47,852 nucleotides of DNA from CAKUFA01 sp963646285. GTDB taxonomy: Bacteria > Bacillota > Clostridia > Christensenellales > Aristaeellaceae. Position numbers and translations under genes: made by a program. Location of the stretch: contig CAVIWF010000014.1 of the NCBI GenBank assembly GCA_963646285.1, positions 1-47,852 of the forward strand. The letters are read 5' to 3'. Below the pieces are notes generated by a model. It searched no databases. It was not told the DNA's origin and saw only the letters and a list, made by a program, of their open reading frames with translations. Positions 23,825 through 31,793 of this stretch are shown piece after piece. The number at the start of each line of letters is the position of its first letter. Positions within the stretch are counted from its first letter, which is position 1.

Positions 23825-24481
23825 ATGATAGCTCCTTCTATCATGTGTGCAGACTTTGGAAATCTGCAAAATCAACTGCAAATCATGGAAGAGCATGGCA
23901 TTGAATATCTGCATGTTGACATTATGGATGGGACTTTTGTCCCGAATTACACATTAGGCACAGACTTTTGCCGGTATCTCAAAAAAACAACCGGCATTCC
24001 CCTCGATCTGCATCTCATGGTTGCAGATCCGGAATCAAAACTGGAATGGTTTCCTATCAGCGAAGGGGATTACGTATCCGTCCATTTTGAGGCTGGATAT
24101 CATATTGACCGATCGATGCAGGCCATTCGCAAGGCTGGGGCAAAAGCCATGGTAGCGCTAAATCCTGGAACACCCATTACGGTGCTGGATTATCTGCTGG
24201 ACGATATTGACGGGGTTCTCCTGATGACCGTGAATCCAGGCTTTGCCGGGCAAAAACTCGTGCCCTGTGCAAAGGCAAAGATTGAAGCAACAAGACGTAT
24301 GCTTGATGAGCGAGGATACCATCACATTGACATTGAATGCGACGGTAATGTAAGTATTGAAAATGCTAGAATGATGCGTGCTGCCGGTGCTAACATATTT
24401 GTTGCAGGCACCTCCAGCGTGTTTCAGCCGGATGGTCAGCTTGGTCAACATATTGAGGAATTGCGTGCTGTCTGCGATTAA
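23825..24481 (+). CDS. Ribulose-phosphate 3-epimerase family (Rpe/AlsE-like)
   Basis: 218 residues, a TIM barrel with the Rpe metal site: A-P-S-I-M-C-A-D at the start, L-H-V-D-I-M-D-G-T-F-V-P-N (His, Asp), L-D-L-H-L-M-V and T-V-N-P-G-F-A-G-Q. The catalytic Asp is in I-E-C-D-G-N-V-S, where ordinary Rpe reads VDGG. This and V-A-G-T-S-S-V-F bring it closer to AlsE (D-allulose-6-phosphate 3-epimerase) than to the pentose-phosphate enzyme. Sitting between sugar permeases and glycosidases with a ROK kinase, it probably epimerises a hexulose phosphate; the true substrate is open. GGAGGAAA precedes the start. Confidence 0.85.
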   Translation: MIAPSIMCADFGNLQNQLQIMEEHGIEYLHVDIMDGTFVPNYTLGTDFCRYLKKTTGIPLDLHLMVADPESKLEWFPISEGDYVSVHFEAGYHIDRSMQAIRKAGAKAMVALNPGTPITVLDYLLDDIDGVLLMTVNPGFAGQKLVPCAKAKIEATRRMLDERGYHHIDIECDGNVSIENARMMRAAGANIFVAGTSSVFQPDGQLGQHIEELRAVCD

Positions 24482-24541
24482 AACGAATACTCTGCATTCT
24501 TAATGATATGCCATGGTGCTTAGGCGAGGAGGAAACTTCAT

Positions 24542-25675
24542 ATGAGCATGCTGAACGACATCAAAGCGTTAACCATGAAACTTGTTCGTGGATGCACAAA
24601 AAAGACACCTCAAGGCGTAACCCTTTTTACCCCGGACGGCGTAGCAAGTTATGATGCTTTATGGCTGCGTGACTTTTCATACATGGTCGAGTATGCACCG
24701 GAGACGATTTCGACAGAGGAAATCATTGACTGCATCAATTTTGCCATCAGCGGTAAACGGTCTGATGGCTGGATGCCGGATCGGATTTATGCGGATGGTC
24801 TTGCTGTTTATGCTGCTGGCGAAGTCGGCAAGCCGGTCGGTGAAGCGAATCTTGATAATACACCTTTTCTGGTATTTATCGTGTCCGACCTGATGAAGCG
24901 AATCAATATGCCTTTGGGCAAACAACTTTTTGATCGCTGGCATGATGTCTTGGCACAAGGGCTGATGATTATTCCGACTGCCCCCAATGGGCTTGTTTAC
25001 TCGGACCCCCACCGTCCGCATTCTCCCTATGGCTTTACGGACACCGTCGGTAAAACGGGCTGCCTTTTCATGGAGTCCTTATTGCTGTGGCGTGCTTGTG
25101 CCAAAATGGAAAACATGTGCGCTTCCTTTGGACGTGACGTTTCCTGCTGGATGGATATGAAACGCAAAATTGAAGAAAGCATTTTCGAACTATACGACAA
25201 GCAAAGCGGCGCTTTTTTTGCAGCGAGTGAGGACTGCCGGCAGATTGATATTTGGGGAAATGCCTACATGCTGTACATTGGCTTCCCGGCAGGGAAAACT
25301 TGCGATGCTGTTCTACGGTTCCTGCATTGCCACGCCAGTGATTATATTTTCAACGGACAGATCCGTCATTTGCTCAAAGGGCAATACTGGAATCGTTTGT
25401 TGATTGATGTCCCGAAAGAGACATACCAAAACGGCGCCTATTGGGCAACTGCAACAGGCTGGGTGGCATGGTGTCTGTATCAAACTGACAAAGCCCTGGG
25501 CGTTAAGGTGCTGACGGATGCGATCAAGTATCTGCTGCAGAAAGGCTCCTTTGAATGTGTGAATGAAGGTTATCAGAAACTGCCGAGTTTTGTGGTTAGT
25601 GCAACCAATGTGCTCGGTGGCGTTGAGCGCATGATTCAGGAGGATCCGTCTGCACTTTCATATTTTAATGTGTAA
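24542..25675 (+). CDS. Six-hairpin ((alpha/alpha)6) glycosidase-like protein
   Basis: 377 residues, no signal peptide, so it acts on imported glycan. The segment D-A-L-W-L-R-D-F-S-Y-M-V-E-Y (about 38-51) and the spaced helical pairs with W-M-P-D-R, G-F-T-D-T-V-G-K-T and Y-Q-N-G-A-Y-W-A-T-A-T-G-W are typical of six-hairpin toroid hydrolases (GH15/37/63/100-like). I cannot assign a GH family. Candidate catalytic acids are Asp45 and the acidic residues near D-T-V-G-K. Its neighbours (GH125, PMI) suggest a mannose-containing or glucose-capped oligosaccharide. GAGGAGG lies just upstream. Confidence 0.75.
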   Translation: MSMLNDIKALTMKLVRGCTKKTPQGVTLFTPDGVASYDALWLRDFSYMVEYAPETISTEEIIDCINFAISGKRSDGWMPDRIYADGLAVYAAGEVGKPVGEANLDNTPFLVFIVSDLMKRINMPLGKQLFDRWHDVLAQGLMIIPTAPNGLVYSDPHRPHSPYGFTDTVGKTGCLFMESLLLWRACAKMENMCASFGRDVSCWMDMKRKIEESIFELYDKQSGAFFAASEDCRQIDIWGNAYMLYIGFPAGKTCDAVLRFLHCHASDYIFNGQIRHLLKGQYWNRLLIDVPKETYQNGAYWATATGWVAWCLYQTDKALGVKVLTDAIKYLLQKGSFECVNEGYQKLPSFVVSATNVLGGVERMIQEDPSALSYFNV

Positions 25676-25707
25676 AAAGAAACCCGTTCATTCAGGAGGT
25701 TTTTACC

Positions 25708-26658
25708 ATGGATGAAGCTCTGTACCGCGTCGGCATTGATATTGGCGGCACAAAGGTTAACATTGGTCTTGTTCGCCCGAATGGCAGCGTTGTTGTCCAT
25801 CGCATTATTTCCTCTTCCGGAGCAAAACAAACAAAGGCTTTCGTCGATTCCATTTGCTCAGAATTGCTCTCTATGCTGTCCAGTGTTTCTGTTTCACTGA
25901 ATCAGGTACAGCATATTGGCATCGGCATTCCTGGCACGGCCGATTCCCGACACGGAATTGTGGAATACAGCTGCAACCTGTTCGGCGAAAATGTACCACT
26001 GGGGGATTACTTTCAGCATTGTTTGGGACGGCCTGTATTCATTGTTCAGGATAGCTGGTCGGCCGCTTGGGCAGAACATCTCTTTGGCGCCGGCAAAGGA
26101 CGCCGAAACATGATGTGCATTACCATTGGAACAGGCATTGGCTGCGGCGTGCTCCTTGATGGAAAAATTCTTTCCGGTGCCATGCATACTGCAGGAGAGT
26201 TGGGTCATACGCCTATTGTGTGGAATGGCCGTACGTGCAGCTGTGGCAGAAAGGGCTGCTTAGAAGCTTATGCCAGCGGTACTGCGATTTGGACCCAAGC
26301 AATGGAACGTTTCCCTGAAAAGCTGAAAGGTCTCCCACAACAAACAGAAAGCGTTTTTGAACTGGCATCGCAAAATGACGATGATGCCTTACAGCTTATT
26401 GAAGAATGTGTCGATAAGCTGGCTTATGGCATTGCGCTTGGTATGAATCTTCTTGCCATGGATACTGTCATTATTTCCGGCGGGATCTGTGCACAGCAGA
26501 AGCTTATGATTGACCCTTTGCCCCAAAGAATTCTCTCCTACGGCTATCCGGCATGGGCAACAAAACGTACAATTACCGTTTTGCCCGCTCATCTCGGAGC
26601 TGATGCACCGATGGTCGGAGCAGCTTTCCTTACCTTGGATGAAATGTTATTAGGATAG
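25708..26658 (+). CDS. ROK-family sugar kinase (probable mannokinase/allokinase type)
   Basis: 316 residues. The phosphate loop G-I-D-I-G-G-T-K-V-N is intact at about 9-18. The zinc motif C-S-C-G-R-K-G-C-L-E-A-Y-A is complete at about 178-190. A catalytic Asp sits in V-Q-D-S-W-S-A-A-W, where most ROK kinases read NDANAAA, so the residues around the base are changed. It should phosphorylate the hexose freed by the two glycosidases, giving the substrate for the isomerase encoded next. CAGGAGG precedes the ATG. Confidence 0.88.
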   Translation: MDEALYRVGIDIGGTKVNIGLVRPNGSVVVHRIISSSGAKQTKAFVDSICSELLSMLSSVSVSLNQVQHIGIGIPGTADSRHGIVEYSCNLFGENVPLGDYFQHCLGRPVFIVQDSWSAAWAEHLFGAGKGRRNMMCITIGTGIGCGVLLDGKILSGAMHTAGELGHTPIVWNGRTCSCGRKGCLEAYASGTAIWTQAMERFPEKLKGLPQQTESVFELASQNDDDALQLIEECVDKLAYGIALGMNLLAMDTVIISGGICAQQKLMIDPLPQRILSYGYPAWATKRTITVLPAHLGADAPMVGAAFLTLDEMLLG

Positions 26659-26716
26659 AATTTGCAGGCAATGTTTCTTCTCAATGTCCGTTACTTTTTG
26701 AAAGAAGGTGCAATCC

Positions 26717-27649
26717 ATGCTGTTGTTTACTAAACCCATCCCGCGTCCGGCAATTTGGGGAGGCACTCTGTTGCGTGAGTACTTCCGTTATCCGGACTTT
26801 CCCGAAGGGATCGGCCAAAGTTGGTCCTTCAGTGCACAGGAAGGAAAAGGTAAAAGCAATATCATCGTAGGTGGTCCTTTTGATGGTAAAACACTATTCA
26901 CTATTTGGCAGCAGTCGCCGGAATTATTTCGGAGTCGTTGGAACCGTTTCCCTGTGATTATTTCACTGGTTGCACCGGAAGATGATCTTAGCATACAGAT
27001 TCACCCTAATGATGCAATTGCGAAAGAGGAAGGGTATCCATCCGGAAAAAATGAAGCATGGTATTTCCTTGAGGCGAATGAGGGTGCTTCTATCGTGTAC
27101 GGTCAACAAACCGAAAGTCCATCCCAGCTTCGTCAGCGAATCGCACAAGACCGTTGGCAGGATATCATTGAACTATTACCTGTCCATCAAAATGATTTTG
27201 TATACTTGCCTGCGGGTATTCTTCATGCATTAAAAAAAGGATGCATTATTTACGAAATTCAGCAGGCAACCGATGTAACGTATCGATTTTTCGACTATCA
27301 TCGCAGGGATGCACAAGGACAAGAACGTCCATTGCAACTGGAGCAGGCAATCCGCTGTGTGGATTTTTCATTGACACAAAAAAATGCCCACCTGCCGATG
27401 GTTGTTACAGTCGACAACGCCATTCGTACAACAACACTGATAAAGAATGACAGTTTCTGCGTTCGCAAATATGAAGTTAGCGGAACAGAGACGGTTCGTT
27501 TTAATCACTATGAACTTCTGACCTGTGTGTCTGGCGAAGGTACGCTCAATGGCATTCCTGTTCACATCGGTCAAAGCTGCCTTGTTACAGTCGCCTCGGC
27601 AGTCGAGTTTGCCGGTAATATGGTGATCATGTCTACAGCTGAAGAATAA
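26717..27649 (+). CDS. manA: Type I mannose-6-phosphate isomerase
   Basis: 310 residues from the ATG at 26717 (GAAGG nine bases upstream). It interconverts mannose-6-P and fructose-6-P. The zinc-site sequence S-I-Q-I-H-P-N-D at about 91-98 and K-N-E-A-W-Y at about 109-114 are characteristic, as is L-P-A-G-I-L-H-A-L in the cupin. Its length matches the short bacterial class (about 315). Together with the ROK kinase it feeds mannose into glycolysis, the main reason for calling this a mannoside operon. Confidence 0.93.
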   Translation: MLLFTKPIPRPAIWGGTLLREYFRYPDFPEGIGQSWSFSAQEGKGKSNIIVGGPFDGKTLFTIWQQSPELFRSRWNRFPVIISLVAPEDDLSIQIHPNDAIAKEEGYPSGKNEAWYFLEANEGASIVYGQQTESPSQLRQRIAQDRWQDIIELLPVHQNDFVYLPAGILHALKKGCIIYEIQQATDVTYRFFDYHRRDAQGQERPLQLEQAIRCVDFSLTQKNAHLPMVVTVDNAIRTTTLIKNDSFCVRKYEVSGTETVRFNHYELLTCVSGEGTLNGIPVHIGQSCLVTVASAVEFAGNMVIMSTAEE

Positions 27650-27671
27650 ACAATGCTTGGAGGTGCAAAAC

Positions 27672-28976
27672 ATGGAAGCACATGCCGCACTTACGTCTCG
27701 ATTGGATGCTGTGGAATCAATGCTTGATGCTGTGCCGGAGCTGAAACGGATGTTTCACCAGTGTTTTCTTAACACAGTTGAAACAACTGTGCATTCAACA
27801 GCAGAGCATGATACGTTTATTATTACGGGCGATATCGATGCTATGTGGCTTCGGGACTCAACCGCACAAGTGCTGCATTACATTCGCTTTTGCGATGACC
27901 CTGCAATTGCGCAGCTTGTTGAAGGCTTGATTCGCAGACAAATCGATTGCATATTGCTTGATCCCTACGCCAACGCTTTTAATCCCACAGCAAGCGGTCG
28001 CAAGTGGTCAAAGGATCGTCCAGAGCAATCTCCATGGGTTTGGGAAAGGAAATATGAGATCGATTCGCTGTGTTATCCGCTGCTCTTGGCTTGGCAATAC
28101 TACAAGAAGACAGGTTCGTTGTCATTTTTAACAGAAAAGTTCCACCAGGCATTGTTGGCTATTGCGGATGTATGGTGCTGTGAGCAACACCATGAAAAGA
28201 GCCCCTATTGGTTTGAACGGGATCATTGTCCTGCCTCTGATACACTGCCAAATGGCGGAAAAGGAGAGGCCGTTGGATATACCGGGATGCTTTGGAGCGG
28301 ATTTCGCCCAAGTGATGATGCCTGCATGTATGGATATTTGATTCCTTCCAATTTGTTTGCACACCATGTCTTGACATATGCGATTACATTTGCCGAATTA
28401 TTGAAGGATTTCGGATTAAAAGAACGATTGGAGAGATTACAGAGTGAAATAGGACAGGGATTATCCAACTATGCGACAGTGCATCTGCCGGGAAGCGGTG
28501 AAGTATTCGCCTACGAAACCGACGGCTTAGGACACTACAACATGATGGATGATGCAAATGTCCCCAGTTTATTGTCATTGCCCTATTTGGGCATCTGTGA
28601 AAAAAACGACCCGCTGTATATGCGCACCCGCTCCTTTATTTTGAGCAAGGCGAACCATTGCTATGCAGAAGGTGCCTATGCCAAAGGCATTGGCAGTGAG
28701 CACACAGCTGCCGGGTATATTTGGCCGATTGCACTCTGCATGCAGGCAATGACCGCAACGGATGACAACGAAATTGTTTCTCTGCTGAAGATGCTCCTAA
28801 CCACACATGCTGGTACTTATTTCATGCATGAAAGCTTTGACCCAGATTGTCCTGAAAATTATACAAGGCCGTGGTTTGCATGGGCGAATTCGTTGTTTGG
28901 CGAGCTGATTTATTCTCTCTATGAAGAGAGTAAATTACAAAAGGTACTGTCTCTTCTAAAGAACAATGGAGAATAA
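27672..28976 (+). CDS. GH125 exo-alpha-1,6-mannosidase
   Basis: 434 residues from the ATG at 27672, preceded by GGAGG. It is a full-length GH125 ((alpha/alpha)6) enzyme: T-G-D-I-D-A-M-W-L-R-D-S-T-A-Q near residue 53, W-S-G-F-R-P-S-D-D-A-C near 211, and F-M-H-E-S-F-D near 398 carrying the acidic catalytic candidates. GH125 enzymes are metal-independent inverting exo-alpha-1,6-mannosidases acting on yeast mannan and N-glycan fragments. With no signal peptide it works on imported oligosaccharides. Last gene of the operon; only a weak hairpin (TACTTT/AAAGTA near 28988-29008) follows. Confidence 0.92.
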   Translation: MEAHAALTSRLDAVESMLDAVPELKRMFHQCFLNTVETTVHSTAEHDTFIITGDIDAMWLRDSTAQVLHYIRFCDDPAIAQLVEGLIRRQIDCILLDPYANAFNPTASGRKWSKDRPEQSPWVWERKYEIDSLCYPLLLAWQYYKKTGSLSFLTEKFHQALLAIADVWCCEQHHEKSPYWFERDHCPASDTLPNGGKGEAVGYTGMLWSGFRPSDDACMYGYLIPSNLFAHHVLTYAITFAELLKDFGLKERLERLQSEIGQGLSNYATVHLPGSGEVFAYETDGLGHYNMMDDANVPSLLSLPYLGICEKNDPLYMRTRSFILSKANHCYAEGAYAKGIGSEHTAAGYIWPIALCMQAMTATDDNEIVSLLKMLLTTHAGTYFMHESFDPDCPENYTRPWFAWANSLFGELIYSLYEESKLQKVLSLLKNNGE

Positions 28977-29023
28977 TGTACCAAATCTACTTTTTTGAAC
29001 AGAAAGTATTTGACGATTCCCCC

Positions 29024-29848
29024 TCACAGCGCCTGCCTGGGGCAGTTCTTCACGCATTCCATGCAAAGGATGCATTCCGTGCCGTTCAGCCGCTTTCGGG
29101 AGGGATCCGTTACATCCACGTTCATGGGGCACACCCGCTTGCACTTGCCGCAGGAGATGCACTTATCCGGATTGCAGCGGATGCGGAGCAGCGAAAAGTA
29201 GCTCATGGGCTTCAGGAACACGGTGATCGGGCAAACGTATTTGCAGAAGGCCCGGTTATCCTGAAACACATACGCCAGGATGATGCCCACCAGATAGTAC
29301 ACAACATTGCCGATGATAAACGCCCGGAACATGATCCGCTCCATGTGCTGCACACCGGCAAGGAACAAGGCCGCCACGAAGATCAGGGAGGCGGCAAAGG
29401 TCACGTACCGAATCCAGCCCAGGTGCTTCCGGGGATGCTTCGGCACCTTGTAGGGCAGGAAGTCCAGCACCATGGCCGTCCAGCATGCATAGCCGCACCA
29501 TCCCCGGCCAAACAGCAGGGGGCCGAAAATCTTCGCCACGGCGTAGTGGATGGTTGCCGCCTCAAACACGCCGCTGAACAGGTAATACCAGAAGCCCTCG
29601 ATCTGCATGTTTTCCCCTTCGATAAGCCCCAGGTACACCAGCATGTACAAGCCTACCAGCAGCTGCACTACTCGTCTGCCGTAGGGGTGCCGCTTGGCCA
29701 GCAGCAACATGCCCAGGGAAATCGAAATGCCAATGTAGCTGAAGTTGAACAGATAAAACAGGTTGTCCTTGGTCAGCCACAGCGTTACGGCGATGGTTTC
29801 AAAAATGGCCAGCATCAGCAGGGGTACAAAGTAGGGTTTCTTTTGCAT
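29024..29848 (-). CDS. NapH/CcoG-like [4Fe-4S] membrane protein
   Basis: 274 residues. Five to six membrane helices (from residue 8) enclose two C-x3-C motifs (G-W-C-G-Y-A-C-W and F-C-K-Y-V-C-P) of the NapH/NosR/RdxA type. A C-terminal ferredoxin domain carries C-I-S-C-G-K-C-K-R-V-C-P and C-I-L-C-M-E-C-V-K-N-C-P. Proteins of this kind pass electrons from the quinone pool or from ferredoxin to extracytosolic reductases. No nitrate or nitrous oxide reductase is nearby. The flavoprotein reductase at 7917 and FMN protein at 124 are the only candidate partners in the window, and that link is inference. It follows the nucleoside kinase gene by 18 bases, probably in one operon. Confidence 0.88.
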   Translation of the reverse strand: MQKKPYFVPLLMLAIFETIAVTLWLTKDNLFYLFNFSYIGISISLGMLLLAKRHPYGRRVVQLLVGLYMLVYLGLIEGENMQIEGFWYYLFSGVFEAATIHYAVAKIFGPLLFGRGWCGYACWTAMVLDFLPYKVPKHPRKHLGWIRYVTFAASLIFVAALFLAGVQHMERIMFRAFIIGNVVYYLVGIILAYVFQDNRAFCKYVCPITVFLKPMSYFSLLRIRCNPDKCISCGKCKRVCPMNVDVTDPSRKRLNGTECILCMECVKNCPRQAL

Positions 29849-29866
29849 GGTCTTCTCTTCTTCCGT

Positions 29867-31513
29867 TTAATCCTTATCAAAGGTGCTGCCGCCGATAAAC
29901 TCCCGCAGCAGGGACGTGGGGGGGATTTCGTCCAGCATATCTTCCGTGGCGGTGGGGATGTAATGGAGCACCTTCACCAGCCGCCTTGCCGGCAGATAGC
30001 AGGCTTCCGTGGCAGGAATGGCCTTCAGCTGGTCGTAGACCCACATCTTCAAAAAAGGCAGCTCGTAGTGGAGGGTGGTGTTGAACATGCTGTCCGCCGT
30101 TTCCTGATAGGGGAAAATCCACCGATCCTCTCCCCGGCGCACACTGGGCCACATGTTCAGCGTCGCCATGGGGGATACGCCCCGGAACTGGGCATCCCGC
30201 ACGATCCGCCGCAGCAGCCGGGCATCCGTGGTGCGGATGCGGTTGTGATCATCCAGGTTCAGGCAGGTCAGGGCGCTGACGAAGATCCGATAAATCTCCT
30301 GCTCCGGGATCCCTTCCGCCATCATGGGATTCAGGCCGTGAATGCCTTCGATGATGATGGGTTCCCCCTGAGCGAGGGTGCGTACAACGCCGTGGGCGGC
30401 ACGTTCCCCGGCGGCAAAGTTGAAGGTGGGGGTTTCCACCGTCTCCCCCTTCAGCAGTGCGCAAATCTGCTGCTGCAGCAGCGGCAAATCAAGGGTGTGG
30501 ATGTTTTCCAGGTCCACACTGCCATCCGCTTCCCTGGGCAGGTCCCGGAGGTTCCGATAGTAATCATCCAGGCTCAGCCGTGTGGGATGGAACCCCAGCA
30601 CCCGCAGCTGAATGGCCAGCCGAGCCGCCGTGGTGGTTTTTCCGCTGGAGGAAGGGCCGGCAAGGAAGATTACCCGCTTCTTTTTGCGGGCGATTTCATC
30701 CGCAATATTTGCCAGGGCTTTTTCCTGTAAGGCTTCATTGACCCGGATGAACGTGCGGAAATCCCCTTTGCCCACCAGTTCAGCCAAATCTGCCGCATTC
30801 CTGACCCCGAGGATGTCGCACCAGCGCACGCTTTCGGCAAAGATGCTTAAATGCTTGGGATAGTCCCGATAAAAAGCCGGGATGCCGGGGGCACCCTTTT
30901 CCGGCAGCTGCATGACGAAACCGCCGTCGTGGGGCAGCAGATCAAATACTTTCACGTACCCTGTGGAAGGGGCCATGGCACCATAGAAATATTCCCACAT
31001 GCCGCCGCAGGCATACATTTCAAAATGCTTGAAGGGGCGCAGCTTCAGCAAGGCCACCTTATCCGGCTGACCATCCTGCTCGAAGTAGTCGATGGCGTCC
31101 TTCACCTGCCATTGCTGCTTCACAAACGGGAGATTTTCCTCCGCAATGCGGCGCATTTCCTGCTCCAGATCATCCACCTGCTCTGCAGGGAGGCTCACGC
31201 CCGGCAGGCGAACCAGCACGCCCCCTGCTGCCGAATGCTCCACCCGAACCCGCTGCCCGGGCATTTTCCGCCGCACCGCCAGCAGCATGACAAACCGCAG
31301 GGAGCGCTCATAAATCCGCCGGCCTTCTTCCTGCACAAAGGTGATGGGGGTCAGCTCCCCATCCCCGGGGATGATTTCGTTCATCTCCAGCACCCGCCCG
31401 CCCCGAATGGCAGCAAGCACTTGCGTCCTGTCAATGCCAAGGCAGCGAAGGCCTTCCGCTACCGTTGTCTGCTCAGGCACATGGCATTGAACACATCCAT
31501 GGGAAATCAGCAT
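29867..31513 (-). CDS. TGS-type nucleoside kinase (uridine-kinase-like P-loop fused to ThrRS-like domains)
   Basis: 548 residues from the second of two adjacent ATGs (31513), which has the better distance to GGAGG. An N-terminal TGS-like segment (about 1-65) and a threonyl-tRNA-synthetase second-additional-domain-like region (about 66-220, with F-E-M-Y-A-C-G-G) precede a uridine/cytidine-kinase P-loop domain (about 280-500). Walker A is A-G-P-S-S-S-G-K-T-T-T; L-D-D-Y-Y and I-I-I-E-G-I-H-G-L-N follow. This fusion is a known family in Firmicutes and Thermotogae, thought to phosphorylate nucleosides; the precise substrate is not settled. Its promoter (31554-31582) abuts the IS630 remnant. Confidence 0.9.
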   Translation of the reverse strand: MLISHGCVQCHVPEQTTVAEGLRCLGIDRTQVLAAIRGGRVLEMNEIIPGDGELTPITFVQEEGRRIYERSLRFVMLLAVRRKMPGQRVRVEHSAAGGVLVRLPGVSLPAEQVDDLEQEMRRIAEENLPFVKQQWQVKDAIDYFEQDGQPDKVALLKLRPFKHFEMYACGGMWEYFYGAMAPSTGYVKVFDLLPHDGGFVMQLPEKGAPGIPAFYRDYPKHLSIFAESVRWCDILGVRNAADLAELVGKGDFRTFIRVNEALQEKALANIADEIARKKKRVIFLAGPSSSGKTTTAARLAIQLRVLGFHPTRLSLDDYYRNLRDLPREADGSVDLENIHTLDLPLLQQQICALLKGETVETPTFNFAAGERAAHGVVRTLAQGEPIIIEGIHGLNPMMAEGIPEQEIYRIFVSALTCLNLDDHNRIRTTDARLLRRIVRDAQFRGVSPMATLNMWPSVRRGEDRWIFPYQETADSMFNTTLHYELPFLKMWVYDQLKAIPATEACYLPARRLVKVLHYIPTATEDMLDEIPPTSLLREFIGGSTFDKD

Positions 31514-31553
31514 CATAACCTCCGCCTTTCAGCTTCATTTCGACTTCTCCCCC

Positions 31554-31582
31554 ATCATACTCGAATTGCAGGCAGGAGTCAA
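31554..31582 (-). promoter_or_regulatory. Promoter of the nucleoside kinase-NapH operon
   Basis: On the minus strand TTGACT (31577-31582), 17 bases, TATGAT (31554-31559), 41 bases before the ATG. Confidence 0.65.
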
Positions 31583-31593
31583 CGTGGGGGGAG

Positions 31594-31780
31594 GCTATAC
31601 GCCGTAAATGAATCCAATTGAGCAAATATGGCAGGAGTTCCGAACGAAAGGTTCCAAAACGAAGTCTTTCAAACGCTGGAAAAGGTTGTTGATCGCCTTT
31701 GTGAGACAATCAACAACCTTGCAGTGGAAACGATTTCGAGTATTACTTCAAGAGATTGGATATTCAATGTATTTCATTGA
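31594..31780 (+). pseudogene. Decayed 3' end of an IS630-family transposase
   Basis: Conceptual translation gives Y-T-P-(stop)-M-N-P-I-E-Q-I-W-Q-E-F-R, then after a one-base frameshift near 31670 L-E-K-V-V-D-R-L-C-E-T-I and S-I-T-S-R-D-W-I, ending in TGA at 31778-31780. This is the DDE-domain C-terminus of IS630 transposases, whose catalytic Glu lies in NPIE. The codon before Met is TAA where Gln (CAA) is expected. Everything upstream of the Y-T-P segment is gone, and no terminal repeat is recognisable. It marks the boundary of the sialic-acid locus. Confidence 0.8.
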
Positions 31781-31793
31781 GATTTGTAACCAT

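Noticed and set aside
28976..30730. A 584-codon plus-strand frame after GH125
   Set aside because: It lies opposite the NapH-like and nucleoside-kinase genes, has no motif and arises from their codon bias.
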